Assembly: GCA_045539425.1 (NCBI GenBank)
Contig: JAZQFH010000003.1
Span: 1 to 64,000, forward strand
Source of the DNA: RUG14871 sp045539425
GTDB taxonomy: Bacteria > Bacillota_I > Bacilli_A > Erysipelotrichales > Erysipelotrichaceae
DNA: 64,000 nucleotides
Direction of reading: 5' to 3'
Positions 7,810 to 15,706 of this stretch are shown here, piece by piece (position 1 is the stretch's first letter; each line of letters begins with the position of its first letter). A program made the translations under genes and the position numbers. The notes beneath the pieces are model-generated. The model searched no databases. It had not been told where the DNA came from and saw nothing but the letters and a program-made list of their open reading frames with translations.

Positions 7810-10221
7810 TTAGTCTTTATATGGATCCTTGCGAACAAGGAAGTAGATAATGCAGGCGACTGCAGCGACTGCCAGAATCGTACCGATGATATTGCCGCTG
7901 CCTGCTAACATGGCACCTAACTGATAGACCACAAAGGCGACCACATAGGCGACAAGACACTGGTAGGCAATGGCGAACCATGTCCACTTGGCGTTGTTCA
8001 TTTCTCTCTTGATGGCACCGATGGCCGCAAAGCACGGCGCGCATAAGAGGTTGAAGGCCAGGAAGCTGTATCCGCTGTAGGATGTGAAGGCATTCGCCAG
8101 CGCACGGTAAACCGTCGGAGCTTCTCCTCTGTATAAGATGCCCATCGTGCCGACGATGTTTTCCTTCGCAATCAGACCCGTCACGCTTGCGACAACCGCT
8201 CTCCAGTTACCCCATCCGAGAGGTTTGAAGATCCAGGCGATCGCATTTCCGCACATGGCCAGAATGGAGAGACTGATTTCCTCTTCTTCCAGCATACGGA
8301 AACCGCCGTCGGCGAAACCGAAGCGGGAGAGGAACCAGACCACGATCGTACTTAATAAGATAACCGTACCGGCCTTCTTAATGAAGGACCAGCCGCGTTC
8401 CCACATCGAACGTAATACGTTCATCAGTGTCGGCATATGGTAAGCAGGCAGTTCCATAACAAATGGAGCCGGATCTCCTGCGAACATCTTTGTTTTCTTT
8501 AAAATGATACCGCTGACGATAATCGTTGCCATACCCAGGAAATAGGCACTCGTGGAGACCCACGGAGAGTTTCCGAATAAGGCACCGGCAATCATACCGA
8601 TGAACGGAACTTTCGCACCGCACGGAATGAATGTTGTCGTCATGATCGTCATACGTCTGTCACGTTCATTCTCGATCGTACGGGATGCCATAACACCCGG
8701 GATACCGCAGCCGGTACCGACTAAGATCGGAATGAAGGATTTTCCGGATAATCCGAAACGGCGGAAGACACGGTCCAGAACGAAGGCAATACGTGCCATG
8801 TAACCGCAGGATTCCAGGAAAGCAAGTAAGAAGAAGAGGACCAGCATCTGCGGGACGAAGCCCAAGACCGATCCGACACCGGCGACGATACCGTCTAAGA
8901 TCAGACCTTTCAGCCAGTCAGCACAGTTGAGCTTGTCTAACAATTCTTCCACTAAGACCGGAATACCCTTGACCCAGACACCGTAATCAGCCGGATCCGG
9001 TTCCGTGGCGTCATATTTTTCCATGACGCTCATGGCACTCGTCAGATCTTCATACGTGTAAGTAACATCTTCCGTTGCCAGCGTTTCTTCATCTTCCAGA
9101 ACATAATCTGCTGTTGCACCCGGCTGGATCTGTGCGTAGGCGCTCTTTAAATCATCCAGAGTGACCTCTTCATCCATGCCGATAAAGGCATCGACGACGT
9201 TTGCGGCTTCGCCGTATTCCTCGGCTACTTCCTCATACTGTGCACTACCGATTCCAAAGAGATGGAAACCGTCTCCGAAGAGTCCGTCGTTTGCCCAGTC
9301 CGTTGCGGAAGCACCGACCGTGACCATGGAGATGTAATAGACTAAGAACATCACTAACGCGAAGATCGGTAAGCCGAGCCAGCGGTTGGTGACGATCTGG
9401 TCGATCTTATCCGAAGTGGAAAGTTCTCCGACCTTTTTCTTCTTATAGGAACTCTTTAAGATTTCCCCGATATAAATGTAACGTTCGTTAGTGATGATGC
9501 TTTCCGCATCGTCATCCAGTTCTTTTTCCGCAGCCTGGATGTCTTTTTCAATATGATCCAGCGTTGCTTTCGGCAGATTCAGCTGCTCTAAGACTTTCTC
9601 ATCACGTTCGAAGATCTTGACCGCATACCATCTCTGCTTTTCTTCCGGCAGACTGTGAACCGCTGCTTCTTCAATGTGGGCTAATGCGTGTTCCACAACA
9701 CCGGAGAACTTGTGCATCGGAATCGTCTTGCCGCTCTTGGCTGCCTTAATTGCCGCTTCCGCCGCTTCCATGACACCCGTTTCCTTTAAGGCAGAGATCT
9801 GAACGATCTTCACACCAAGCTGACGGCTCAGCTCTTCCACATTGATGTGGTCGCCGTTCTTCTCGACAACGTCCATCATGTTGATGGCGACGACTGTCGG
9901 GATGCCAAGTTCCGTTAACTGTGTTGTCAGATACAGGTTACGCTCCAGGTTAGAGCCGTCAACGATGTTCAGAATCGCATCCGGGCGTTCATTGACCAGA
10001 TAGTTTCTGGCGATGACTTCTTCCGTTGTATACGGAGAAAGGGAATAAATACCCGGAAGGTCGGCGATCGTAACATCGTCATGCTTCTTCAGTTTTCCTT
10101 CTTTTTTCTCAACCGTGACGCCCGGCCAGTTACCGACGAACTGGTTGGAGCCTGTCAGGGCATTGAACAGTGTGGTTTTCCCGCTGTTCGGGTTACCTGC
10201 TAATGCAATTTTCCAACTCAT
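7810..10221 (-). CDS. feoB: Ferrous iron transporter FeoB
   Basis: 803 residues. The N-terminal G domain has G1 GNPNSGKTT, G3 DLPG and G4 NMMD, followed by the GDI-like helical domain to about residue 250. The polytopic permease begins near residue 282 and carries two Gly-rich core segments (GTGCGIPGVMASR near 508 and the AKENIVGTMG segment near 700). It imports Fe(II) across the cytoplasmic membrane. Odd feature: an acidic stretch of roughly 90 residues (about 326-416) follows the first membrane helix, much longer than I expect there in FeoB, and should face outwards. It sits between feoA and the Cys-rich gene. Confidence 0.95.
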   Translation of the reverse strand: MSWKIALAGNPNSGKTTLFNALTGSNQFVGNWPGVTVEKKEGKLKKHDDVTIADLPGIYSLSPYTTEEVIARNYLVNERPDAILNIVDGSNLERNLYLTTQLTELGIPTVVAINMMDVVEKNGDHINVEELSRQLGVKIVQISALKETGVMEAAEAAIKAAKSGKTIPMHKFSGVVEHALAHIEEAAVHSLPEEKQRWYAVKIFERDEKVLEQLNLPKATLDHIEKDIQAAEKELDDDAESIITNERYIYIGEILKSSYKKKKVGELSTSDKIDQIVTNRWLGLPIFALVMFLVYYISMVTVGASATDWANDGLFGDGFHLFGIGSAQYEEVAEEYGEAANVVDAFIGMDEEVTLDDLKSAYAQIQPGATADYVLEDEETLATEDVTYTYEDLTSAMSVMEKYDATEPDPADYGVWVKGIPVLVEELLDKLNCADWLKGLILDGIVAGVGSVLGFVPQMLVLFFLLAFLESCGYMARIAFVLDRVFRRFGLSGKSFIPILVGTGCGIPGVMASRTIENERDRRMTIMTTTFIPCGAKVPFIGMIAGALFGNSPWVSTSAYFLGMATIIVSGIILKKTKMFAGDPAPFVMELPAYHMPTLMNVLRSMWERGWSFIKKAGTVILLSTIVVWFLSRFGFADGGFRMLEEEEISLSILAMCGNAIAWIFKPLGWGNWRAVVASVTGLIAKENIVGTMGILYRGEAPTVYRALANAFTSYSGYSFLAFNLLCAPCFAAIGAIKREMNNAKWTWFAIAYQCLVAYVVAFVVYQLGAMLAGSGNIIGTILAVAAVACIIYFLVRKDPYKD

Positions 10222-10249
10222 AAAATTCTATCCTTTCCCAAAAAGCGGA

Positions 10250-10471
10250 TTACTCCACTTCAATCATCTCTGCATCTTCTTTTCTTAAAGACAGCTCGTA
10301 TCCACGGACTGTCAGTTCCAGCGGATCGCCGAGCGGAGCCACTTTACGGACGTAGATTTCCACACCCTTGGTGATTCCCATGTCCATGATTCTTCTCTTC
10401 ACGGCACCTGTTCCGTGCAGCTTTACGACTTTCGCCGTGCCGCCGATAGGGACTTCTCTTAACGTTTTCAT
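10250..10471 (-). CDS. feoA: FeoA domain protein
   Basis: 73 residues forming a single FeoA (SH3-like) domain: L-R-E-V-P-I-G-G-T-A-K-V near the N-terminus, the RIMDMGITKGVEI core and the final LTVRGYELSLRKEDAEMIEV strand pair. FeoA binds the cytoplasmic part of FeoB and is needed for full ferrous iron uptake. The gene ends 28 bases before feoB and starts 14 bases after a second FeoA-like gene. Two separate FeoA genes in front of one feoB are common in Bacillota. Confidence 0.9.
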   Translation of the reverse strand: MKTLREVPIGGTAKVVKLHGTGAVKRRIMDMGITKGVEIYVRKVAPLGDPLELTVRGYELSLRKEDAEMIEVE

Positions 10472-10485
10472 TTCAATACCTCCCG

Positions 10486-10698
10486 TTAAATCATTATTTT
10501 TGCAGCCATATCCCTGTTCAGGGCGACTCTGGATTCTTTCACATTGACGATCAGATTACCGTTCAATTGCGTGATTACACGGATCCTAGCTCCTACTACG
10601 AAGCCGAGGTCCTCCAGATGCTGCTTCACTTCATTGTTTCCTCCGATTTTACGGATGATGTTTTCTTCATTCGGATTTGCAAAAGTTAATGGCATCAT
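10486..10698 (-). CDS. feoA: Second FeoA domain protein, first gene of the feo operon
   Basis: 70 residues, another single FeoA domain (EDLGFVVGARIRVITQLNGNLIVNVKE is the central block, with R-V-A-L-N-R-D-M-A at the end). It is clearly diverged from the neighbouring FeoA copy, which argues for separate roles rather than a recent duplication. GAGGTGAGTAGTT precedes the double ATG start. It lies about 45 bases behind the consensus feo promoter. Confidence 0.87.
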   Translation of the reverse strand: MMPLTFANPNEENIIRKIGGNNEVKQHLEDLGFVVGARIRVITQLNGNLIVNVKESRVALNRDMAAKIMI

Positions 10699-10730
10699 AA
10701 CTACTCACCTCTTTCACAAAGTTACCCTTT

Positions 10731-10771
10731 GCTAACTACTTCATTATAGTTAGTCAGCGCTAACCTGTCAA
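10731..10771 (-). promoter_or_regulatory. feo promoter with overlapping repeated operator
   Basis: On the minus strand a perfect TTGACA (10771-10766), 17-base spacer and perfect TATAAT (10748-10743). Three half-sites of the GTTAG/CTAAC type cover it: GCTAACTA (10731-10738), TAGTTAG (10747-10753) and GCTAAC (10759-10764). The first two form a perfect 7-bp inverted repeat with an 8-base gap, and the last two a 5-bp repeat with a 6-base gap. GGTTAG-type half-sites are typical of DtxR/IdeR/MntR-family metal repressors, so iron- or metal-dependent repression is likely. Confidence 0.75.
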
Positions 10772-10780
10772 CGTCATTTT

Positions 10781-10809
10781 TTGCACTTTCTTTCTTTTTT
10801 GTAGTGCAA
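10781..10809. promoter_or_regulatory. Inverted repeat TTGCACT/AGTGCAA upstream of the PRD regulator
   Basis: TTGCACT (10781-10787) and AGTGCAA (10803-10809) are separated by 15 bases. A TATAAT at 10825-10830 follows without a good -35, so this may be an activator or autoregulation site for the gene at 10859. The TGCAC core recurs around the terminator of the same gene. Confidence 0.45.
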
Positions 10810-10858
10810 TGAAGCGGAATCAGTTATAATTTTTATATTAATAATAAGGAGTAGACGC

Positions 10859-12862
10859 ATGAAGATCACACGTAACCGACATCTGCATATTCTGAGCGCT
10901 CTGCTCGGCGCGAACGCTCCCCTTTCTTCCAGCGAACTTGCCAACCGTTCCGATTCTTCCATTCGGACCGTCAAGCAGGATATTCAGGAGCTGAACCTCG
11001 CCTTGAGCAAAGAAGGATCCGCCCGGATTCTTTCGCGCAAGAGTCTCGGATACCAGCTTGAACCGCTGGACGCGGAAAAGTATCAGGCACTATTTACCAG
11101 TGTCTCTGTCATGCAGCTCCTGTATCAGAAGATTTCAATCGAATCCATGAACCGCTCTTTCTACATCCTGAAGCGCTTCTTATCCGATGGCGCTGTCAGC
11201 ATGGAGGAGCTTGCAGACTATTTCTTTCTTTCCAAAGCCTCCTTCCGGGAGGATTTCAAGCGTTCCGTGCGCTTTCTGGCATCCTATGATATCCGCGTGG
11301 AAAACGCCGGAAAGCAGATCTACCGCATTATCGGAGCGGAACAGGATATCCGTCAGGCAATGGTCGAAGTTCATGCCTCGCAATATCATGATTTCGAAAT
11401 GCTTTACTCCTATGAACCTTTCAATGAGGAGTTTTATTCACAGCGGCGCGAATACGATGATCTGCGTCATGCCATGCTCAAAATGGTCCGCGAAAGCAGG
11501 ATCACGCTGACCGACCTCGGCTCCAAAAAGATTGCGACATTGCTCTGTCTTTCCTTAAGGCGCAGAAAAAAAGGGCTTCATCCCTCCATTGATCCCGCTA
11601 TGGCGGAAAAGATCCGTGAGACCTACGACTACGCTCTGGCAAAAGAAATCTTCCACATGGCACTAAATACAGAGGAAGCGGAAGAGAGTGAAATTCTCAA
11701 TCTGGCACGGATGATGCTCTGTTTCCGCGATCTGGACCTGCGCTCCGGCGATTCTCCGGAGCTTCCGGAATATCTGCTTCGTCAGAACGCTACTCTATAT
11801 GATTCCGTTCGTGAATACATGGCTTCCCAGGTTGCCCGGGCTCTCTTCAGCACGGATATGTTCTACATTTTTGACAAAAGCTTTGAATCCATGCAGCTGC
11901 AGATCTTCCTCACCCATTACTTCGACTCCACCAAGCGGCACAGGATCGTCACATACGTGGAACAGGAGGAATATCTGACTTCTCCGATGGCACTGGAGCT
12001 CACCCGGATCAACATGCTGCAGCTCGAAACGCTTTTACAGGAGGAGATCAATGACTCCACGATTCTGGGCTACTCTTCTCTTTACGAGGAGCTCTTACGC
12101 CGCGTTTCGCTGAAATACAACCGGATGCGCCTTGCCATCACCTCCGTACAGGGACTTCCCTACGCCTATCAGGTCCGCCAGCGGCTGATGGAACATTTTT
12201 CCGCTTACATCCGTTCGACCGAAGTTCACAATCTCTACGAATTTCGCCGTTATGATTTTTCCCAGTTTGACTGCATCATCATGACCGGGCTGACCCTGTA
12301 TTACGTCTATCCGATCAAACTGGTCCGCTACCGGCCGCTGGAGCTGGAAAACAATACGATCCGCATGTTCCGGGAAGTGTTCGCGGACGGATTTGACCGC
12401 TCTTATCTGGAGAAGATCAAGCAGATGACACACCTGCACAAAGACGTGAATATTTCTTCAGCGGAATCCTTTATGGAAGCGCTCAGCTACCGCTATGGAA
12501 AAGATGATCAAAGCCAGCAGGAACTGCTGTCTTCCTTTATAAAAAAAGAGCGCATGCTCTCCCAGCTTGTCAGTAAGACCGGAGTGCTGCTCACTTTCCT
12601 GTCTTACCGCTATACGGAGCGCGAATTCATTGATATCATCTCCCCGTCCCAGACGGTTTCCTACGGCGGCTTCCAGAAAATCAATTTCATCATCTGCGTC
12701 TGTATCCGGGATGATACGGATCTGGCGGACAAGAAAGCGCTGGACAGCATTCTGCAACATCTGATTTATGACAGTAAGACCATGGAGAAAATTCTTTCCG
12801 ACAGCGAAAAGACCTACGATGCGATCTTCCAGCAGGTCATCCTCGACTCTTATCAATCGTAG
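10859..12862 (+). CDS. PRD-type transcriptional regulator (BglG/MtlR-like)
   Basis: 667 residues. An N-terminal helix-turn-helix (HTH_11-like, residues about 5-60) is followed by a second helical HTH/Mga-like segment, PRD-like regions (roughly 180-400, with an F-L-T-H-Y-F segment at the position where PRD histidines occur), a GatB-like IIB domain beginning MRLAITSVQGLPYA, and a final IIA-like domain. This is the layout of PTS-regulated activators of the MtlR/LicR type. The IIB-like loop shows no cysteine and the IIA-like end no clear phospho-histidine, so some phosphosites may be lost. It lies directly upstream of a mannose-family PTS operon on the same strand and is the likely regulator of it. 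AAGGAG precedes the ATG. Confidence 0.8.
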   Translation: MKITRNRHLHILSALLGANAPLSSSELANRSDSSIRTVKQDIQELNLALSKEGSARILSRKSLGYQLEPLDAEKYQALFTSVSVMQLLYQKISIESMNRSFYILKRFLSDGAVSMEELADYFFLSKASFREDFKRSVRFLASYDIRVENAGKQIYRIIGAEQDIRQAMVEVHASQYHDFEMLYSYEPFNEEFYSQRREYDDLRHAMLKMVRESRITLTDLGSKKIATLLCLSLRRRKKGLHPSIDPAMAEKIRETYDYALAKEIFHMALNTEEAEESEILNLARMMLCFRDLDLRSGDSPELPEYLLRQNATLYDSVREYMASQVARALFSTDMFYIFDKSFESMQLQIFLTHYFDSTKRHRIVTYVEQEEYLTSPMALELTRINMLQLETLLQEEINDSTILGYSSLYEELLRRVSLKYNRMRLAITSVQGLPYAYQVRQRLMEHFSAYIRSTEVHNLYEFRRYDFSQFDCIIMTGLTLYYVYPIKLVRYRPLELENNTIRMFREVFADGFDRSYLEKIKQMTHLHKDVNISSAESFMEALSYRYGKDDQSQQELLSSFIKKERMLSQLVSKTGVLLTFLSYRYTEREFIDIISPSQTVSYGGFQKINFIICVCIRDDTDLADKKALDSILQHLIYDSKTMEKILSDSEKTYDAIFQQVILDSYQS

Positions 12863-12872
12863 TGCACCCAAT

Positions 12873-12897
12873 TGCACCTAATTAGGTGCATTTTTTT
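12873..12897 (+). terminator. Terminator of the PRD regulator gene
   Basis: TGCACCTAATTAGGTGCA (12873-12890) is a perfect 18-bp palindrome followed by seven T residues. Two more TGCACC copies flank it (12863-12868 and 12902-12907), so the sequence may double as a regulator binding site. Confidence 0.75.
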
Positions 12898-12921
12898 ATT
12901 TTGCACCTTTTTAGAGCTAAA

Positions 12922-12961
12922 TGTCAGCGTTTACATTAATATACAAAGAATGATATTCTTT
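12922..12961 (+). promoter_or_regulatory. Predicted promoter with cre-like site of the mannose-family PTS operon
   Basis: TGTCAGCGTTTACA (12922-12935) fits the catabolite-response consensus TGWNANCGNWNNCW at every fixed position. It overlaps a possible -35 TTTACA (12930-12935); TATTCT at 12954-12959 is a weak -10 with an 18-base spacer. A perfect palindrome AAAGAAT-GAT-ATTCTTT (12945-12961) covers the -10. CcpA repression is the inference. Confidence 0.55.
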
Positions 12962-12990
12962 AAGCAGTTAAAAAGAGAGGCAATAAGATC

Positions 12991-13407
12991 ATGTTAAAAT
13001 TCTTTATTTCATCTCACGGACATTTCGCCAGCGGAATCAAGAGTTCCGTTGAGATCCTGACCGGCCCGAAATCCAACTTCACGGTATTCGATGCCTATGT
13101 CAATCAGGATTCCGTCCAGCAGCATCTTGACGAATTCTATGAAACAGTCACTCCGGAAGACAAGGTCATTCTCTTAAGCGATCTTTACGGCGGAAGCGTC
13201 AACCAGGTCATGTACACCTATCTCGACCGCCCGAACACCACTCTGATTGCCGGCGTCAACCTGGCACTCGTTCTGGAGCTTGCCGTCAGAGAAGAGATTA
13301 CGGACGAAGAGCTCGAAGAACTGGTGGAACAGAGCAGAGAAATGCTGCGCATTGTCCAGTTCGATAATTCTGATCCGATCGAAGAAGACACAGACGGCTT
13401 CTTCTAA
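12991..13407 (+). CDS. PTS mannose-family EIIA component
   Basis: 138 residues with the EIIA-Man fold. The phosphoryl-accepting histidine is His9 in ISSHGHFASG, and the D-L-Y-G-G-S-V-N motif of the family lies near residue 65. It accepts phosphate from HPr and passes it to the EIIB protein encoded 29 bases downstream. Here EIIA is a separate protein, not fused to EIIB as in Escherichia coli ManX. An acidic C-terminal tail follows the last strand. First gene of the PTS-deacetylase operon; AGAGAGG lies upstream of the ATG. Confidence 0.9.
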   Translation: MLKFFISSHGHFASGIKSSVEILTGPKSNFTVFDAYVNQDSVQQHLDEFYETVTPEDKVILLSDLYGGSVNQVMYTYLDRPNTTLIAGVNLALVLELAVREEITDEELEELVEQSREMLRIVQFDNSDPIEEDTDGFF

Positions 13408-13436
13408 GATATTTTTTAGGAAAGAGGTATTCAAGC

Positions 13437-13931
13437 ATGTTAAAAGTACTCAGACTCGACGAACGTTTAATCCACGGCCAGATCGCCATCAAGTGGTCCC
13501 GCCACACGGGTGTTGACCGCATCATCGTCGCCAACGACGCTGCCGCAACCAACCCGGTCGTTCAGAAATCCTTAATGATGGCTGCTCCTGCCACCTGCAA
13601 AGTCGCCATCAAGAAAGTGGATGACGTCATCGAAATGATGAAGAATCCGAAAGCTGCCGATCATGACATTCTCATGCTCGTCAACAACCCGGATGACCTG
13701 TTAACTCTGTTAACAAAGATGGACACAAAACCGGCACTCGTCAACATCGGCAACTACGGCCGTGTTGCTCCGAAGAAAGGCACGGAAGCCCGCGCATCTT
13801 ACCGTCCGAACCTTTATCTCTATGATGATGAGAAAGAAACATTAAAGAAAGTGCTGGGATGCGGACTGAACACAGTCTATCAGACCACACCGGAAGAAAC
13901 AGCTGAGCCTTTAAGTAAGGCATTAAATTAG
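13437..13931 (+). CDS. PTS mannose/fructose/sorbose-family EIIB component
   Basis: 164 residues, full length for the family. The N-terminal motif LRLDERLIHGQIAIKW holds the phosphorylated histidine (His13), and I-V-A-N-D-A-A-A-T-N-P follows. EIIB receives phosphate from EIIA and phosphorylates the sugar bound by the IIC-IID channel. GAAAGAGG lies upstream. The subfamily is the one that handles mannose, sorbose, N-acetylgalactosamine, glucosamine and related sugars, so the substrate has to be inferred from the two deacetylases downstream. Confidence 0.92.
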   Translation: MLKVLRLDERLIHGQIAIKWSRHTGVDRIIVANDAAATNPVVQKSLMMAAPATCKVAIKKVDDVIEMMKNPKAADHDILMLVNNPDDLLTLLTKMDTKPALVNIGNYGRVAPKKGTEARASYRPNLYLYDDEKETLKKVLGCGLNTVYQTTPEETAEPLSKALN

Positions 13932-13958
13932 ATTTTAAGAGAGAGGAGGAACTAATTT

Positions 13959-14762
13959 ATGGCTGGTGCTGCATTATCAATATGCATCGTTTACTTCCTG
14001 CTGAACTACATTGACGAAATCTGCTTATCCTGGCAGGCGTTAACACGTCCAATCGTCATCGCAGCTTTTGCAGGCCTGGCTTTGGGAGATTTCAGAACAG
14101 GCATCATTATGGGTGCTGAACTCGAAGCTATCTTCATGGGTATCTCCGCAATCGGTGGTGTTATCGCTGCTGACGCGACGTTATCCTCCGTTATCGCTGT
14201 TGCTTACACGATCTTAAACGGTGCAAGCATTCAGGAAGGTGTTGCCATCGCATTCCCGATCGGCACGATCTTAACAAGCATTAACGGCTTATCCATGTCC
14301 CTTATCGCCAACCCGATGGCAGCTTACTGGGAAAAACTGGCAGTGAAAGATCTGAAACAGTTCAAGATTCAGAACTTTCTCTTCGCAGCTTTCATGAAGC
14401 TGATCCCGACAGTTGTCTTATTCATCGCTGTTGCTTACGGTGTTGAAGGTCTGAACAAGTTATTAGCCGCATTACCACCATTCATCATGACTGGTCTGAA
14501 CGCAGCCAGCGGAATGATGATCGCCGTCGGTTTCGCGATCCTGACTTCCATGATCTGGGACAACGAAGTAGGTATCTTCTTCTTCGTCGGTTATGTTATG
14601 GTTGCTTATCTGCATATGGACACAGTCGCTATCGCCATCATCGGCGCAGCCATTGCTGTCACAATGTTCTTCAACAACAAACGTCTGATCGATTTGAAAA
14701 AGGAATTATTAGCTGCCGGTGTCAATGCCGAAGCTAACACAGATGAGGAGGAATTCTTCTAA
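13959..14762 (+). CDS. PTS mannose-family EIIC component
   Basis: 267 residues, hydrophobic, with about seven membrane segments and the family signature region around RTGIIMGAELEAIFMGISAIGG. It forms the transport channel together with the IID protein. TTA codons dominate for leucine here and in the next gene, unlike most of the window, which suggests strong expression of this operon. GAGAGGAGGAAC precedes the ATG. Its stop overlaps the start of the IID gene by one base. Confidence 0.92.
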   Translation: MAGAALSICIVYFLLNYIDEICLSWQALTRPIVIAAFAGLALGDFRTGIIMGAELEAIFMGISAIGGVIAADATLSSVIAVAYTILNGASIQEGVAIAFPIGTILTSINGLSMSLIANPMAAYWEKLAVKDLKQFKIQNFLFAAFMKLIPTVVLFIAVAYGVEGLNKLLAALPPFIMTGLNAASGMMIAVGFAILTSMIWDNEVGIFFFVGYVMVAYLHMDTVAIAIIGAAIAVTMFFNNKRLIDLKKELLAAGVNAEANTDEEEFF

Positions 14763-15586
14763 TGGCCAACAACAATTTAACAGCTCAGGAAAAACAGACT
14801 CTGAACAAAATGTTCTGGTTATCCCATCTGGTATTCATCAGCTTCTCCATGGTTAAAATGGAAGCCAATGGATTCACGATGACAATGGAACCGGCATTAA
14901 CCGAATTATACAAAGATGATCCGGAAGAAATGAAGGAAGCTGTCTTAAGACATCAGTCCTTCTTCAACACTCATGCTGTTCCGTTCTCCTTCGTCGCAGG
15001 CTTAGCCTACGCCATGGAACGTCAGCACAAAGAAGGCAAAGTTGACGGCGCTACAATCGAAAATATCAAAGCTGCCCTGATGGGACCGACAGCCGGTATG
15101 TTCGACTCCCTGTTCTTCAACTGTATCCGTGTTATCGCTGCAGGTATCTCCATCAGCTTATGCAAAACGGGTAACTTCTTCGGTGTGATCTTATTCATCC
15201 TGTTATACGGTGTTTCCCAGTCTGTCGTGAAATACTTATTACTGAATGCCGGTTATACGTTAGGTACATCCTTCATTGACCAGGTATTCTCCAGCGGCCT
15301 GATCCAGGTTCTGACAAAATGTGCATCCGTCTTAGGTTTAATGATGGTTGGTGCCATGACTGCTCAGATGGTCAACGTTCCGTTAAACTTAGTCATCAAT
15401 ACAACTGGTGTTGAAGGCGGCGGCGTTAACCTCGGTGAAATCATCAATCAGGTCTTCCCTGGCTTATTAGGCGTCATCTGCTTATTCGTGATGGTCCGCT
15501 TAATCAAGAAGGGCTGGAAACCGACTCAGCTGATCTTATTAATCTTCGCAATTGCATTAGTCGGTGCGGCTATCCACGCATTCTAA
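14762..15586 (+). CDS. PTS mannose-family EIID component
   Basis: 274 residues. The N-terminal amphipathic region with the M-K-x-E-A-N-G-F-T-M segment, the GLAYAMERQHK block and GLMGPTAGMFDS-type loop (here ALMGPTAGMFDSLFF) identify EIID. It completes the sugar channel with IIC. The ATG uses the last A of the IIC stop codon region, so the two subunits are translationally coupled. A strong hairpin follows 18 bases after the stop, before the deacetylase genes. Confidence 0.92.
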   Translation: MANNNLTAQEKQTLNKMFWLSHLVFISFSMVKMEANGFTMTMEPALTELYKDDPEEMKEAVLRHQSFFNTHAVPFSFVAGLAYAMERQHKEGKVDGATIENIKAALMGPTAGMFDSLFFNCIRVIAAGISISLCKTGNFFGVILFILLYGVSQSVVKYLLLNAGYTLGTSFIDQVFSSGLIQVLTKCASVLGLMMVGAMTAQMVNVPLNLVINTTGVEGGGVNLGEIINQVFPGLLGVICLFVMVRLIKKGWKPTQLILLIFAIALVGAAIHAF

Positions 15587-15603
15587 GATTCAATAAAACA
15601 GAC

Positions 15604-15640
15604 AGAGGTGAGGTTTGCCCCTCACCTCTTCTTTATTCTT
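15604..15640 (+). terminator. Hairpin behind the PTS genes (partial terminator)
   Basis: AGAGGTGAGG (15604-15613) pairs with CCTCACCTCT (15620-15629) around a 6-base loop and is followed by the pyrimidine-rich TCTTTATTCTT. The T-run is interrupted, so partial read-through into the deacetylase genes is plausible. Confidence 0.6.
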
Positions 15641-15644
15641 CTGA

Positions 15645-15676
15645 TCTCAGTACACAGAAGCATTTCTTTACTGAGA
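15645..15676 (+). promoter_or_regulatory. Second hairpin in the leader of the ChbG-like gene
   Basis: TCTCAGTA (15645-15652) and TACTGAGA (15669-15676) form a perfect 8-bp stem, with an inner AGAA/TTCT extension. It ends about 30 bases before the ATG of the deacetylase. It could protect the downstream mRNA segment or be an operator; no protein or ligand can be named. Confidence 0.45.
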
Positions 15677-15706
15677 TGAGAAAAATAATCAACGGAGGAA
15701 ATAATT

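Noticed and set aside
15604..15640. The hairpin after the PTS genes as a complete terminator
   Set aside because: The T-run is broken and the two deacetylase genes continue on the same strand, so read-through is more likely than full stop.
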